From the NCBI GenBank assembly GCA_004963905.1, contig SUGL01000011.1, positions 1-64,000 of the forward strand: a stretch of DNA of 64,000 bases, in the 5' to 3' direction. Each line of letters opens with the position of its first letter. Within the stretch, counting starts at the first letter, position 1. Source of the stretch: Mesorhizobium sp. (GTDB lineage Bacteria > Pseudomonadota > Alphaproteobacteria > Rhizobiales > Rhizobiaceae). A model generated the notes under the pieces. The model did not search any database. It saw only the letters and a program-made list of their open reading frames with translations, and was not told the origin of the DNA. Positions 8,606 through 16,879 of the stretch are shown here, piece after piece. The translations under genes were made by a program, and so were the position numbers.

Positions 8606-10585
8606 TCAGGCGACGAGCTCCCGCCTGGCCTGCTTGATCTCTTCGATCGGAACCGGGCGGCCGGTAAGGAAGCCCTGGACCGACTGAATGCCCATATGCT
8701 GCAGCAAATTCTGCTGCTCCTTCGTCTCGACGCCCTCGACAAGCACCGTGTGGCCCAGATTGCGCAGAAGCCTGACCATGTCCTGCAGCAGGCTCAGGCC
8801 TCGAATCGTCTGGCAGTCATGCAAGAAACTGCGGTCGATCTTGACGACGTCGAACTTGAACCGACGCAGCCAGGCCAGACCGGCAAACCCGGTTCCAAAA
8901 TCGTCCAGCCAGATTTGAACGCCCAGGTTCCGCAACTGCTCGATATTTCTGGCGGCCTGCGCCTCAAGGAAGATATCGCTGCCTTCGGTCACTTCGAGCG
9001 CCAGTTTCTGGGGCGCCATGCCGTGCCGGCCAAGGATCTCGGTGATGTGCAGCGGAAAATTCGGAGCCTTGAGCTGGACGACCGACACGTTCGCGGAAAC
9101 GACCGATCCCAAGCCGTGCTCGACCATGTCGCCGCAGGCCCGATCGATCAGCCACATGCCGAGCTCCTCGATGCCGCCGGTCTGCTCGGCGACGGGGATG
9201 AATACGGACGGGCTGATCATGCTGCCGTCGAAGTCGCGCAGCCGCATCAGCGACTCATGACCAAGCACCTGGCCGGATACCGCATCGCAGATCGGTTGAT
9301 AGACAACGGAGACGAGCCCTTCAGCGACGGCATGCTTGAGCAGTTCTGAAAGATTCTGGCTAGCGCGCTTCTGGTCGATGGCCTGCGCGTCATAGATCGT
9401 GAAGGTCGCGCGACCGGAGAATTTCGACGCATAGAGCGCGCGGTCGGCCTCCTGCAGCAGGATCCGAAGCTCTATGCTCTGCTCGGCGCGCGTCAACGAG
9501 GCGCCGGCGCTGATGGTGACGATGTTGAGCTTGTCGTCGCGATCGGGATGGGAGATCTTCAGATCCTCGACCGCCTGGCAGAATTGATGCGTGACGTCGC
9601 GCAGATGATCGGGTCCGGCGACCTTGCAGAGCACGACGAATTCCTCGCCGCCATAACGTCCCGCGATGGCGTGGTTGGCCGCCGCCGTCTCGTCGAAGGC
9701 ACGGGCAAGTTCGATCAGGCAGTCGTCGCCGGCCTGATGGCCGAGCCGGTCGTTGAACCGCTTGAAGTAGTCCACGTCCATGAGAATGACGCCGATCTCG
9801 TCATTGTCCCTGGCCCATTCCCTGCACAACTCGGCGAATTCCCGGGTGATCGCCCTGCGGTTCTTGAGTCCGGTAAGCGGATCCGTGTCCGCGATCTCGA
9901 TGAGCTTCTGACCGTTCTCGATGGCGACCTGCTCCTGGATCTGCGCCTGAAGCGCATGCAGGAAGGTCTGGTACCGCTCCATGGCGAGACGCCATGAAAG
10001 ATAGAGCGACAAAACCAGGCAATTCGCGAAATAGGTCGAAAGCACCAGGCGTGTGGCAAGGCTGGCGTGAAGGTAGAACAGCGTGGCGCCGACGAATGCG
10101 ACCGTGACGGTCGCGGACGACAGCGCAGAGAGCCATAACCGGAAATTGAAGAAAAGGTTGGCGCCGAGAATGAACACCGTGCCGAAGATGATGAAGTGGG
10201 ACAGCGCCTCCTGATACGCGGTGCCTAGCGCCGACAGCAGCCACCCGATGGCGCCCGTCACGATCGCCAGGGCGGCAACGTAGTGCAGGGTGGTGATGGC
10301 CCGACTGCGTCGAGCAACCATTTCGACAAGCACCAGGAAGGTCAACCCCAACGACAGGCGCGTCAGGATCAAACGGTCGGCGACGTCCGGGAAAAGAAAC
10401 AAGTCGAAAGCGCCGTAGGAGATGTAGCTCAACACCGCCGCCGCTATGCCCCAGCGCACGACCTTGCGATTCTGATCCGCGTTCTTCTGCAGGAGCATCG
10501 CAAAAAGTATCGGGTCGGCCGATTTCCACGAGGGGCGTGAAATCGCTTCGGTGACCCTCTGAGCCACATCCTCCGTCAGTTGCAT
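8606..10585 (-). CDS. membrane GGDEF-EAL protein (c-di-GMP turnover)
   Basis: This 659-residue protein has six predicted membrane helices (about residues 45-62, 73-91, 100-119, 131-148, 155-173, 179-198), a GGDEF domain with GGEEF at 312-316 and an EAL domain. No RxxD inhibitory site precedes GGEEF. The EAL signature reads ESL (444-446): the metal-binding Glu is kept, as are ANVS, LEVTE, DDFGTGF, KIDRSF and QGFLTGRP, so phosphodiesterase activity is plausible, while diguanylate cyclase activity is predicted from the intact GGEEF. Which activity dominates cannot be told. AAGGAG lies 6 nt upstream of the ATG. Confidence 0.9.
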   Translation of the reverse strand: MQLTEDVAQRVTEAISRPSWKSADPILFAMLLQKNADQNRKVVRWGIAAAVLSYISYGAFDLFLFPDVADRLILTRLSLGLTFLVLVEMVARRSRAITTLHYVAALAIVTGAIGWLLSALGTAYQEALSHFIIFGTVFILGANLFFNFRLWLSALSSATVTVAFVGATLFYLHASLATRLVLSTYFANCLVLSLYLSWRLAMERYQTFLHALQAQIQEQVAIENGQKLIEIADTDPLTGLKNRRAITREFAELCREWARDNDEIGVILMDVDYFKRFNDRLGHQAGDDCLIELARAFDETAAANHAIAGRYGGEEFVVLCKVAGPDHLRDVTHQFCQAVEDLKISHPDRDDKLNIVTISAGASLTRAEQSIELRILLQEADRALYASKFSGRATFTIYDAQAIDQKRASQNLSELLKHAVAEGLVSVVYQPICDAVSGQVLGHESLMRLRDFDGSMISPSVFIPVAEQTGGIEELGMWLIDRACGDMVEHGLGSVVSANVSVVQLKAPNFPLHITEILGRHGMAPQKLALEVTEGSDIFLEAQAARNIEQLRNLGVQIWLDDFGTGFAGLAWLRRFKFDVVKIDRSFLHDCQTIRGLSLLQDMVRLLRNLGHTVLVEGVETKEQQNLLQHMGIQSVQGFLTGRPVPIEEIKQARRELVA

Positions 10586-10907
10586 TCAGTGCTCCTTGGC
10601 GATCATCCTGCGCGCGAGCGTCAAGTCCTCGCGCGAGGACGAAGGCAAGCCTGATCTATTATGAAACACTAATGTTGCTAACCGGCGGTAAACGCATCGC
10701 GCGATCGCTCCGGCACGGCGACCCGGCAAGGATTCCACACGGCAGCCTGGCGTTACGAGCCAGTTCAGAATCATGCTTTCCTCCCATCTGCAAGGGCAGT
10801 ATCTCGCAACAATGGGGCTGCCGCCAATCTCCGACCATGTCTTTACCTTAACGCTTGTCCGGTCCCGTTCCATTTGCCGTCGAATTGAAGGCCCGATGCA
10901 GGAACAG
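10586..10907. other. 322-bp gap upstream of the GGDEF-EAL gene
   Basis: This probably contains the promoter of the GGDEF-EAL gene. A 95-codon open frame on the minus strand has no ribosome site and no recognisable domain, so I do not call a gene. Nothing else stands out. Confidence 0.4.
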
Positions 10908-11384
10908 TCATCGTCGCAGATGGCTGAGCGGCACGTGGCCGGGGCCCTTGATGTTCTGCAGCACGAGCTGGGTGTGAACGTCGCGCACGCCGGGGAGCCG
11001 CATCAGCCGGTGCATGACGAAGGCGTTGAGATCGTCCACCGACGGCACCATGACGTGCAGCAGGAAATCGTGGTCGCCGGTCATCGTCCAGCAGGACGAG
11101 ACCTCGTCCATGCGCTGCACGGCGGCGATGAAGCTCTCCGGCGAACCGTCGCTATGGCTCACCAGCCGCACCTGGATGAACACCTCGACCATCAAGCCGA
11201 CGGCGCGGCGGCTGAGCACGGCGGCAAAACCCTTGATGATGCCGGCGCCTTGCAGCGCTTCGAAGCGGCGCGCGCAAGGCGTGGTCGACAGGCCGATCTC
11301 CTGCGCCAGCTCCGACACCGGCTTGCGCCCATCACGCTGCAGGATGTCGAGCATCTTTATCTCGAACTCATCCAACTGAGGCAT
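10908..11384 (-). CDS. Lrp/AsnC family transcriptional regulator
   Basis: A 158-residue Lrp-type regulator with an N-terminal winged HTH (PVSELAQEIGLSTTPCARR) and a C-terminal RAM ligand-binding domain (VEVFIQVRLV, SCWTMTGDHDFLLHV). It is divergent from phhA across 138 bp, the usual position of an Lrp-type activator of aromatic amino acid catabolism, so control of phhA by phenylalanine or tyrosine is likely (inference). The start at 11384 has GGGAG 5 nt upstream and is preferred over an ATG at 11396. Confidence 0.9.
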   Translation of the reverse strand: MPQLDEFEIKMLDILQRDGRKPVSELAQEIGLSTTPCARRFEALQGAGIIKGFAAVLSRRAVGLMVEVFIQVRLVSHSDGSPESFIAAVQRMDEVSSCWTMTGDHDFLLHVMVPSVDDLNAFVMHRLMRLPGVRDVHTQLVLQNIKGPGHVPLSHLRR

Positions 11385-11522
11385 TTTCACTCCCATCCGC
11401 CCGTTTCAAAGCCAAGTTTACCTCAAAACTGCGCGTCAGGATACAAACGAGGCTGAATTGCCTCACCGGCCTTGGCTACGATTGCCTGACCATCCGCGGA
11501 TCATGATTTTGAGGAGGAAGAC

Positions 11523-12356
11523 ATGACGATCAGCGTTGCCGACTATGCCCGCGACTGCGCGGCGCAGGGCCTGCGCGGCGACTATTCGGTCTGCCGCGCC
11601 GATTTCACCGTTGCGCAGGATTACAATTATTCGGCCGAGGAGCAGGCGGTGTGGCGCACGCTCTGCGACCGCCAGACGAAGCTGACGCAGAGGCTTGCGC
11701 ACCGTTCCTATCTCGACGGCGTCGCGGCGCTTGGCCTGCTCGACAAAATTCCGGATTTCGATGCCGTCAGCGAGACGCTGCGCAAGCTGACCGGCTGGGA
11801 GATCGTGGCGGTGCCGGGCCTGATCCCCGCCGGTCCGTTTTTCGATCACCTGGCCAACCGGCGCTTCCCGGTCACGAACTGGCTGCGGACCCGCAAGGAA
11901 CTGGACTACATCGTCGAGCCGGACATGTTCCACGACTTCTTCGGCCATGTGCCGATCCTGACCCAGCCGGTGTTCGCCGACTTCATGCAGATGTATGGCG
12001 AGAAGGCCGAGGATCTGATCGCGCTCGGCGGCGACGAGATGATTACCCGGCTCTACTGGTACAGCGCCGAATACGGCCTCATCCAGGAACCGGGACAGCC
12101 GCTGAAGGCATTCGGCGCCGGGCTGATGTCGTCCTTCACCGAGCTGCAGTTCGCGGTCGAAAGCAAGGATGCCCACCACGTGCCGTTCGACCTAGAGACG
12201 GTGATGCGCACCGGCTACGAGATCGACAAGTTCCAGCGCGCCTATTTCGTGCTGCCGTCCTTCGATGCGCTGCGCGACGCCTTCGCCAGCGATGCGCTCG
12301 CCGGTATCGTGACGCGCTTCAAGGGCCAGCCGGCGCTCGACCCGGCGACGGTCTGA
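11523..12356 (+). CDS. phhA: phenylalanine 4-monooxygenase
   Basis: Hydroxylates phenylalanine to tyrosine using tetrahydropterin, O2 and Fe(II). The 277-residue protein has the iron-binding facial triad H137 and H142 (EPDMFHDFFGHVP) and E183 (YWYSAEYGL). Its length fits the single-domain bacterial enzyme, without a regulatory ACT domain. GAGGAGG lies 5 nt upstream of the start. No phhB (pterin carbinolamine dehydratase) is adjacent. The gene is followed directly by the repeat and IS110 region. Confidence 0.97.
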   Translation: MTISVADYARDCAAQGLRGDYSVCRADFTVAQDYNYSAEEQAVWRTLCDRQTKLTQRLAHRSYLDGVAALGLLDKIPDFDAVSETLRKLTGWEIVAVPGLIPAGPFFDHLANRRFPVTNWLRTRKELDYIVEPDMFHDFFGHVPILTQPVFADFMQMYGEKAEDLIALGGDEMITRLYWYSAEYGLIQEPGQPLKAFGAGLMSSFTELQFAVESKDAHHVPFDLETVMRTGYEIDKFQRAYFVLPSFDALRDAFASDALAGIVTRFKGQPALDPATV

Positions 12357-12426
12357 GGTCGGTTTTCGCCCAACCGACGTTCAGGGCGGTTCAACTGCCG
12401 GCAGGCGGCTGAGCCGCTTTGTACCT

Positions 12427-12579
12427 TTTGCGACTAGTTCCCCAGCACAGGGATTTTGACCGGTTGGCTATGTTTGCGTTGGCAAGGGGGCATGCCTTGG
12501 AGATTGGCCAAAACGCCCACCCAGTCGTCATCCACGGGCGGAGCAAGGAGCGAAGCGACGCGCGCAGACCCGAGGATCC
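12427..12579. repeat. left arm of a dispersed palindromic repeat, interrupted by IS110
   Basis: This 153-bp arm is an imperfect inverted copy of 13764-13919. Shared blocks include the GGCTATG.TTGCGTTGGCA stretch and the part from GTCATCCACGGGCGGAG to GAGGATCC. The arm ends abruptly at GGATCC (12574-12579), where IS110 sequence begins. Removing the element joins GGATCC to ATACCGTGAC and restores a site like that at 15542 (GGATCCATGCCG). Confidence 0.85.
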
Positions 12580-12752
12580 TGTGTGTTGGTTCTGGTGTAT
12601 GGTTGAAGTGGGAAGGAGACCGAGTGGATCCTGGTCGTCCTTGCGGACAGGCCGTGGCATGGCCCGGTCCCTTCCCACCGGTGAACCATCAACCTGAACA
12701 GTTGCACGGGGCTGTTCGAAGCAGACCCCGCACCACAGGAAGAGGCGTGGAC
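12580..12752 (+). ncRNA. candidate IS110 bridge RNA with readable target and donor guides
   Basis: The RNA would be at most about 173 nt and directly precede the transposase; its exact ends are not visible. The first loop is closed by GTGGGAAGG (12608-12616) pairing CCTTCCCAC (12670-12678), extended by GGTT/AACC. It holds GGATCC (12626-12631) and GGCATGG (12656-12662) around a GTCC/GGAC hairpin. GGATCC equals the target's left side; GGCATGG is complementary to CCATGCC on its right side (the occupied site reads CCATACC, one mismatch). The second loop, around a CGGGG/CCCCG hairpin (12707-12711, 12726-12730), holds ACAGTTGC (12698-12705), equal to the element's right end at 13682-13689, and CACAGG (12734-12739), complementary to its left end CCTGTG (12578-12583). 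This is the guide logic described for IS621 bridge RNA. Confidence 0.82.
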
Positions 12753-13679
12753 ATGATAGCCCAGAACTATGTCGGCTGCGACATCTCCAAGCAGTGGCTC
12801 GACTTTTTTGATGAAACAAGCGGCCGTCTTCGGCGCATCGACAACCAGGTCGATGCGATCGCTGCCTATGTGGCGGGCCTTGATCCCGATCGCGACTTCG
12901 TCGTCATGGAGGCGACAGGCGTCCATGACCGGCTTCTGCGCCATGCGCTGGCCAAGGCCGGCGTGCCGTTCTCGCGGCACAACCCGGCGCACACCCACCA
13001 CTATGCCAAGTCGACGAGACGGCGCGCCAAGACCGATCCTCTCGATGCCAGGATGCTGAGCGACTACGGTCGTCGTTATCAGCCTGAAGCTGAACCGGCA
13101 CCGAGCGAAGAAGTCGAGCAGCTTCAATCGCTTGCCGGCCACCGCGATCAACTGGTCGAGATGCGCGCAACGCTGAAGAGGCAACTCAGCGAGGCTTTCG
13201 AGGAGATCGTCATCACCAGCCTCAAAGACCTGATCGCCGGCCTCGATGCACGCATCAAGGCGTTCGAGAGCCAGATTGCCGAAGTCATTCGTCAAAACCA
13301 GGACACCGCTCGCGACCACGCGCTGATGGTCTCCGTGCCCGGTGTCTCCAAGGTCGGCGCGCTCTCGCTGCTGGCGCTCCTGCCCGAGCTCGGCAAGCGC
13401 TCACCCAAGGCAATCGCGGCACTGGTCGGCCTTGCCCCGTTCGACAACAAGAGCGGCAAGCTAAACCACAGGAGCCAGATCCAGGGCGGGCGATCACGCG
13501 TGCGCCGCGCCCTCTATATGGCAGCCCTCACCGCCATCAGAACCTGTGACCGCTTCAAGTCCTTCTATGCCGCCCTTGCTGCCCGGTCGGGCTCCAAGAA
13601 GCTGGCTATCATCGCCGTCGCGAGGAAGCTCTTGGTCGTCCTCAACGCCATCATTCGCGACAAAACCGCATTCGCGTGA
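12753..13679 (+). CDS. IS110-family transposase (DEDD recombinase)
   Basis: The 308-residue recombinase has an N-terminal RuvC-like DEDD domain with D10 (GCDISK), E53 (VMEATG), D95 and D98 (TDPLDARML). A coiled-coil linker spans about 115-185, and the C-terminal Tnp domain contains PGVSKVGALSLLALLPELG, DNKSGK and GGRSRVRRALYMAA. S234 in DNKSG is the likely nucleophile: its 136-residue spacing from D98 equals the D105 to S241 spacing of IS621 as I recall it. The start at 12753 follows GGAAGAGG at 7 nt; an in-frame GTG at 12747 would add two residues. The gene appears intact, so the element may be active. Confidence 0.95.
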   Translation: MIAQNYVGCDISKQWLDFFDETSGRLRRIDNQVDAIAAYVAGLDPDRDFVVMEATGVHDRLLRHALAKAGVPFSRHNPAHTHHYAKSTRRRAKTDPLDARMLSDYGRRYQPEAEPAPSEEVEQLQSLAGHRDQLVEMRATLKRQLSEAFEEIVITSLKDLIAGLDARIKAFESQIAEVIRQNQDTARDHALMVSVPGVSKVGALSLLALLPELGKRSPKAIAALVGLAPFDNKSGKLNHRSQIQGGRSRVRRALYMAALTAIRTCDRFKSFYAALAARSGSKKLAIIAVARKLLVVLNAIIRDKTAFA

Positions 13680-13690
13680 ACACAGTTGCC

Positions 13691-13919
13691 ATACCGTGAC
13701 CTTGATCGAAGGGTGCAGCGGAGCAGAATTCTGCACCGCCGCAGCGCTCGTATTTCACGGAATGGATCCTCGGGTCTGCGCTGCGTCGCTACGCTCCTTG
13801 CTCCGCCCGTGGATGACGAGGCGACGGGCGTTTCCGGCCAATCGCCAAGGCATGCGATCTGCCAACGCAAGCATAGCCGCCCGGTCAAAGTTTTCTTTTC
13901 TAGGGAACTAGCAGGCAAA
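13691..13919. repeat. right part of the interrupted palindromic repeat
   Basis: Bases 13691-13763 are the loop portion (containing GCAGAATTCTGC and CACGGAATGGATCC), matching the centre of the intact copy at 15495-15649. Bases 13764-13919 are the inverted partner of 12427-12579. The repeat ends 42 bp before the matB start, so it probably carries or displaces the matB promoter. Confidence 0.8.
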
Positions 13920-13961
13920 TCTGATATTCGCTCTGGCGAGCATTCGACGCCAGAGGACGAC

Positions 13962-15482
13962 ATGGCCAATCATCTGTTCGACGCTTTCCGCACCCGCATG
14001 CCGGCCCCCGGTCGCCTGCTGATGGAGACGGACGACGGGCGTTCGATCTCCTATGGCGACATGCTGGCACGGTCCGGGCAATATGCGCACGCGCTGGTGC
14101 AGGCCGGCGTCCAGCCCGGCGATCGGGTCGCCGTGCAGGTGGAGAAGACGCCGGAAGCCTTGCTCCTCTATCTAGCCTGTCTGCGCGCCGGCGCCGTCTT
14201 CCTGCCGCTCAACACCGCCTACACGCTGCCGGAGCTCGACTATTTCTTCCGCGACGCGGAGCCGCGGCTGGTCGTCTGCGATCCGGACAAGGTGGCGGAC
14301 ATCCAACCGCTTGCCGCGTCGGCGGGAGCCGCAACGCTGACGCTTGGCGGCGATGGGCGCGGCACACTCGCGGATGCCGCCGCGCGGCAGCCGGCGGATT
14401 TCGCGGATGTGGCGCGCGGTCCGGACGATCTTGCCGCCATCCTTTACACCTCCGGCACGACCGGCCGCTCCAAGGGCGCCATGCTCAGCCACGAGAACCT
14501 CGCCTCGAACGCGCGCGTGCTGGTCGAGCACTGGCGCTTCGGCGCCGACGACGTGCTGATCCACGCGCTGCCGATCTTCCACACGCATGGCCTGTTCGTC
14601 GCCACCAACGTCATCCTGATGGCAGGCGCCAAAATGCTGTTCGAACGGAGGTTCGATCCGGGCCGTGTCATTTCGCTTTTGCCTCGCGCGACCGTACTGA
14701 TGGGCGTGCCGACTTTCTATGTGCGTCTCCTGCAGCAGGACGGGCTGACGAGAGATGCGGCGAGCCATATGCGGCTGTTCATCTCCGGCTCGGCGCCGCT
14801 GCTTGCCGAAACGCACAACGCCTGGCGAGAGCGCACCGGGCACGCCATCCTCGAACGCTACGGCATGACCGAAACCAACATGAACACCTCCAACCCCTAC
14901 GACGGCGAGCGGCGCGCCGGCACGGTCGGTTTTCCCTTGCCCGGCGTATCCTTGCGCATCACCGATCCCGAGACGGCCGAGCCGCTGGCCCAGGGCGCGA
15001 TCGGCATGATCGAGGTGAAGGGACCGAACGTCTTTGCCGGCTATTGGCGGATGCCGGAGAAGACCAAGGCCGAGTTCCGCGGCGACGGTTTCTTCATCAC
15101 CGGCGATCTCGGGCTGATCGATGCCGACGGCTATGTCCACATCGTCGGCCGCGGCAAGGACCTGATCATCTCGGGCGGCTACAACGTCTACCCGAAGGAG
15201 ATCGAGAGCGAGATCGACGCGCTTGCCGGCGTCAGCGAAAGCGCCGTGATCGGCGTCGCTCATCCGGACTTCGGCGAAGGGGTCACGGCGGTGGTGGTAC
15301 GCAAGCCGGGATCGGCGATCAGCGCCGCCGATATCGCCGCCGCCATCGCCGGGCGGCTGGCGAAATACAAGCATCCGAAGCAGGTGATCTTCGTCGACGA
15401 GTTGCCGCGCAACACGATGGGCAAGGTGCAGAAGAACGTCTTGCGCGAGGCGTATAGGGATATTTACAGCAAAGCCGGCTAA
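13962..15482 (+). CDS. matB: malonyl-CoA synthetase
   Basis: Activates malonate to malonyl-CoA with ATP and CoA. The 506-residue ANL-superfamily enzyme has the P-loop YTSGTTGRSKGA, the A5 block ERYGMTETNM, the hinge region GRGKDLIISGGYNVYPKEIE and the catalytic lysine in RNTMGKVQK. The N-terminal KTPEALLLYLACLRAG with PLNTAYTLPELDYF is characteristic of MatB rather than of general acyl-CoA ligases. AGAGGA precedes the ATG; longer in-frame readings run into the repeat. No malonyl-CoA decarboxylase (matA) or transporter is adjacent, so malonate may feed another pathway, or the partners lie elsewhere. Confidence 0.9.
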   Translation: MANHLFDAFRTRMPAPGRLLMETDDGRSISYGDMLARSGQYAHALVQAGVQPGDRVAVQVEKTPEALLLYLACLRAGAVFLPLNTAYTLPELDYFFRDAEPRLVVCDPDKVADIQPLAASAGAATLTLGGDGRGTLADAAARQPADFADVARGPDDLAAILYTSGTTGRSKGAMLSHENLASNARVLVEHWRFGADDVLIHALPIFHTHGLFVATNVILMAGAKMLFERRFDPGRVISLLPRATVLMGVPTFYVRLLQQDGLTRDAASHMRLFISGSAPLLAETHNAWRERTGHAILERYGMTETNMNTSNPYDGERRAGTVGFPLPGVSLRITDPETAEPLAQGAIGMIEVKGPNVFAGYWRMPEKTKAEFRGDGFFITGDLGLIDADGYVHIVGRGKDLIISGGYNVYPKEIESEIDALAGVSESAVIGVAHPDFGEGVTAVVVRKPGSAISAADIAAAIAGRLAKYKHPKQVIFVDELPRNTMGKVQKNVLREAYRDIYSKAG

Positions 15483-15494
15483 TAATACTGCGTC

Positions 15495-15649
15495 GTCATC
15501 CTAGGGCGAAGCAAGGAGCGAAGCGACGCGCGCAGACCCTAGGATCCATGCCGTTACGCTAAGGCGTTGTAGCGGTTGCAGAATTCTGCACCGTTGCACT
15601 TTACGCCGCAGGTCACGGAATGGATCCTCGGGTCAAGCCCGAGGATGAC
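15495..15649. repeat. uninterrupted copy of the dispersed palindrome (IS110 target family)
   Basis: A 155-bp element bounded by GTCATCC (15495-15501) and GGATGAC (15643-15649). It has a central GCAGAATTCTGC palindrome and the arms AGGATCCATGCCG and ACGGAATGGATCCTCGGG. It is the same family as the repeat split by IS110 at 12.4-13.9 kb. Bases 15542-15552 (GGATCCATGCC) fit both target guides of the candidate bridge RNA exactly. Confidence 0.8.
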
Positions 15650-15718
15650 AACGCGCGAGGGGCTCCGGCCAATCTCGAGCGTTTGCAGTGGTTTCCTAAT
15701 TGACAGTGGATCGAGTGC

Positions 15719-16879
15719 CTACGCTCCAAACACCTTCTCGCCGCCGATCCAGACATTCTTGACGTCCAGATCATTCGACAGGCCGACGATGTCGGCGGCG
15801 GTGCCGTTGGCGAAGCGGCCGAGCCGATGGGCCTGGCCGACCGCTTCGGCGGGGTAGAGCGAAGCCATGCGCAGGGCCTCGTCGAGATCGAGCCCGACGA
15901 CGCGATGGACGAAGCGCACGGCCGAAATCATGTCGAGGTCGGCGCCGGCCAGCGTGCCGTCGGCGAGCCTCAGACTCCCGTCCTTGCGATAGATGGTGCG
16001 GCCGTTGAGCGTGAAGGAGGTCATGTCGGTGCCGATCGTCGCCATGGCGTCGGTGACCAGCAGGATCTTGCCCGGTCCCTTCTTGGCGTTGAGCGCAAGC
16101 GTCATCGTGCCGGGGTGGACGTGGATGCCGTCGGCGATGATGCCCGCGTAGAGACCGCCTGTGTCGATGGCCGCGCCGGCCAGTCCCGGCTCGCGATTGC
16201 CGATCTGGCTCATGGCGTTGAAGAGGTGGGTGACGACCGTCGCCCCGGCTTCGGCGAAGGCTGCTGCCGTGGCGTAGTCGGTGTCGGAATGGCCGAGGCT
16301 GACGATGATGCCGGCCCCGGCGAGCGCCGTGACGCGGACCGGCTCGACCGATTCCGGCGCGATCGTGGTGAGCAGCACCGGCAGGTCGCGGCGTGCGACT
16401 GTCAGCGCCGCCTCATCGGCGTCCGTCATCGGTCGGATGAGGGCCGGGTCATGCGCGCCCTTGCGCGCGACGGACAGATGCGGGCCTTCGAGATGCAGGC
16501 CGAGGAAACCCGGCACTTTCATCCTGGCGGCCTCGGCGCCGGCGGCGACGGCCGCAGCGGTGATCGCCGGCGTGTCGGTGATCAGCGTCGGCAGCAGCGC
16601 GGTGGTGCCGAAGGGCGCGTGCGCCCGGCAGATGGTCTCGATCGAAGCGACGTCGGGATGATCGTTGAGCATGACGCCGCCGCCGCCATTGACCTGGATG
16701 TCGACGAAGCCGGGAACCAGCAGGCCGCCGCCAGTCTCGACCAAGGATACGCCGGACGGAATGGCGCCAGTGGGCAGAATGGCCTCGACCAGGCCGTCCT
16801 TGACGACGAGCGCCGCATCGTCATGCCAGTCGGCGCCATCGAAGATGCGGGCGCCAGTGAGGGCGAAACGGTCGCTCAT
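15719..16879 (-). CDS. nagA: N-acetylglucosamine-6-phosphate deacetylase
   Basis: Converts GlcNAc-6-P to GlcN-6-P and acetate. The 386-residue amidohydrolase shows LHLEGPH (metal-binding Glu), GHSDTDY, the HLFNAMSQ histidine and catalytic Asp in VTDAMA. It overlaps the upstream isomerase/deaminase gene in an ATGA, so it is the last gene of the nagK-gntR-nagB-nagA operon. Confidence 0.95.
   Translation of the reverse strand: MSDRFALTGARIFDGADWHDDAALVVKDGLVEAILPTGAIPSGVSLVETGGGLLVPGFVDIQVNGGGGVMLNDHPDVASIETICRAHAPFGTTALLPTLITDTPAITAAAVAAGAEAARMKVPGFLGLHLEGPHLSVARKGAHDPALIRPMTDADEAALTVARRDLPVLLTTIAPESVEPVRVTALAGAGIIVSLGHSDTDYATAAAFAEAGATVVTHLFNAMSQIGNREPGLAGAAIDTGGLYAGIIADGIHVHPGTMTLALNAKKGPGKILLVTDAMATIGTDMTSFTLNGRTIYRKDGSLRLADGTLAGADLDMISAVRFVHRVVGLDLDEALRMASLYPAEAVGQAHRLGRFANGTAADIVGLSNDLDVKNVWIGGEKVFGA

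Larger units (their letters stand above)
12580..13690 (+). mobile_element. IS110-family insertion sequence (about 1.1 kb)
   Basis: The boundaries come from comparing the interrupted palindrome with the intact copy at 15495-15649. The left junction reads GGATCC|TGTGTG and the right junction CAGTTGCC|ATACCG. A CC dinucleotide therefore occurs at both ends, as expected for the core of an IS110-type recombination, and either CC could be assigned to the element (12578-12579 or 13689-13690). There are no terminal inverted repeats, as is normal for the IS110 group. Content: a structured left non-coding end (bridge RNA), one transposase gene, and only about 11 bp after its stop codon. Confidence 0.9.

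Noticed and set aside
10586..10873. 95-codon open frame on the minus strand upstream of the GGDEF-EAL gene
   Set aside because: No ribosome site, no recognisable domain, unusual composition, and it fills a promoter region.
12427..13919. The roughly 150-bp inverted arms as terminal inverted repeats of the transposon
   Set aside because: They belong to the host palindromic repeat: the same sequence occurs without the IS at 15495-15649, and IS110 elements lack such ends.
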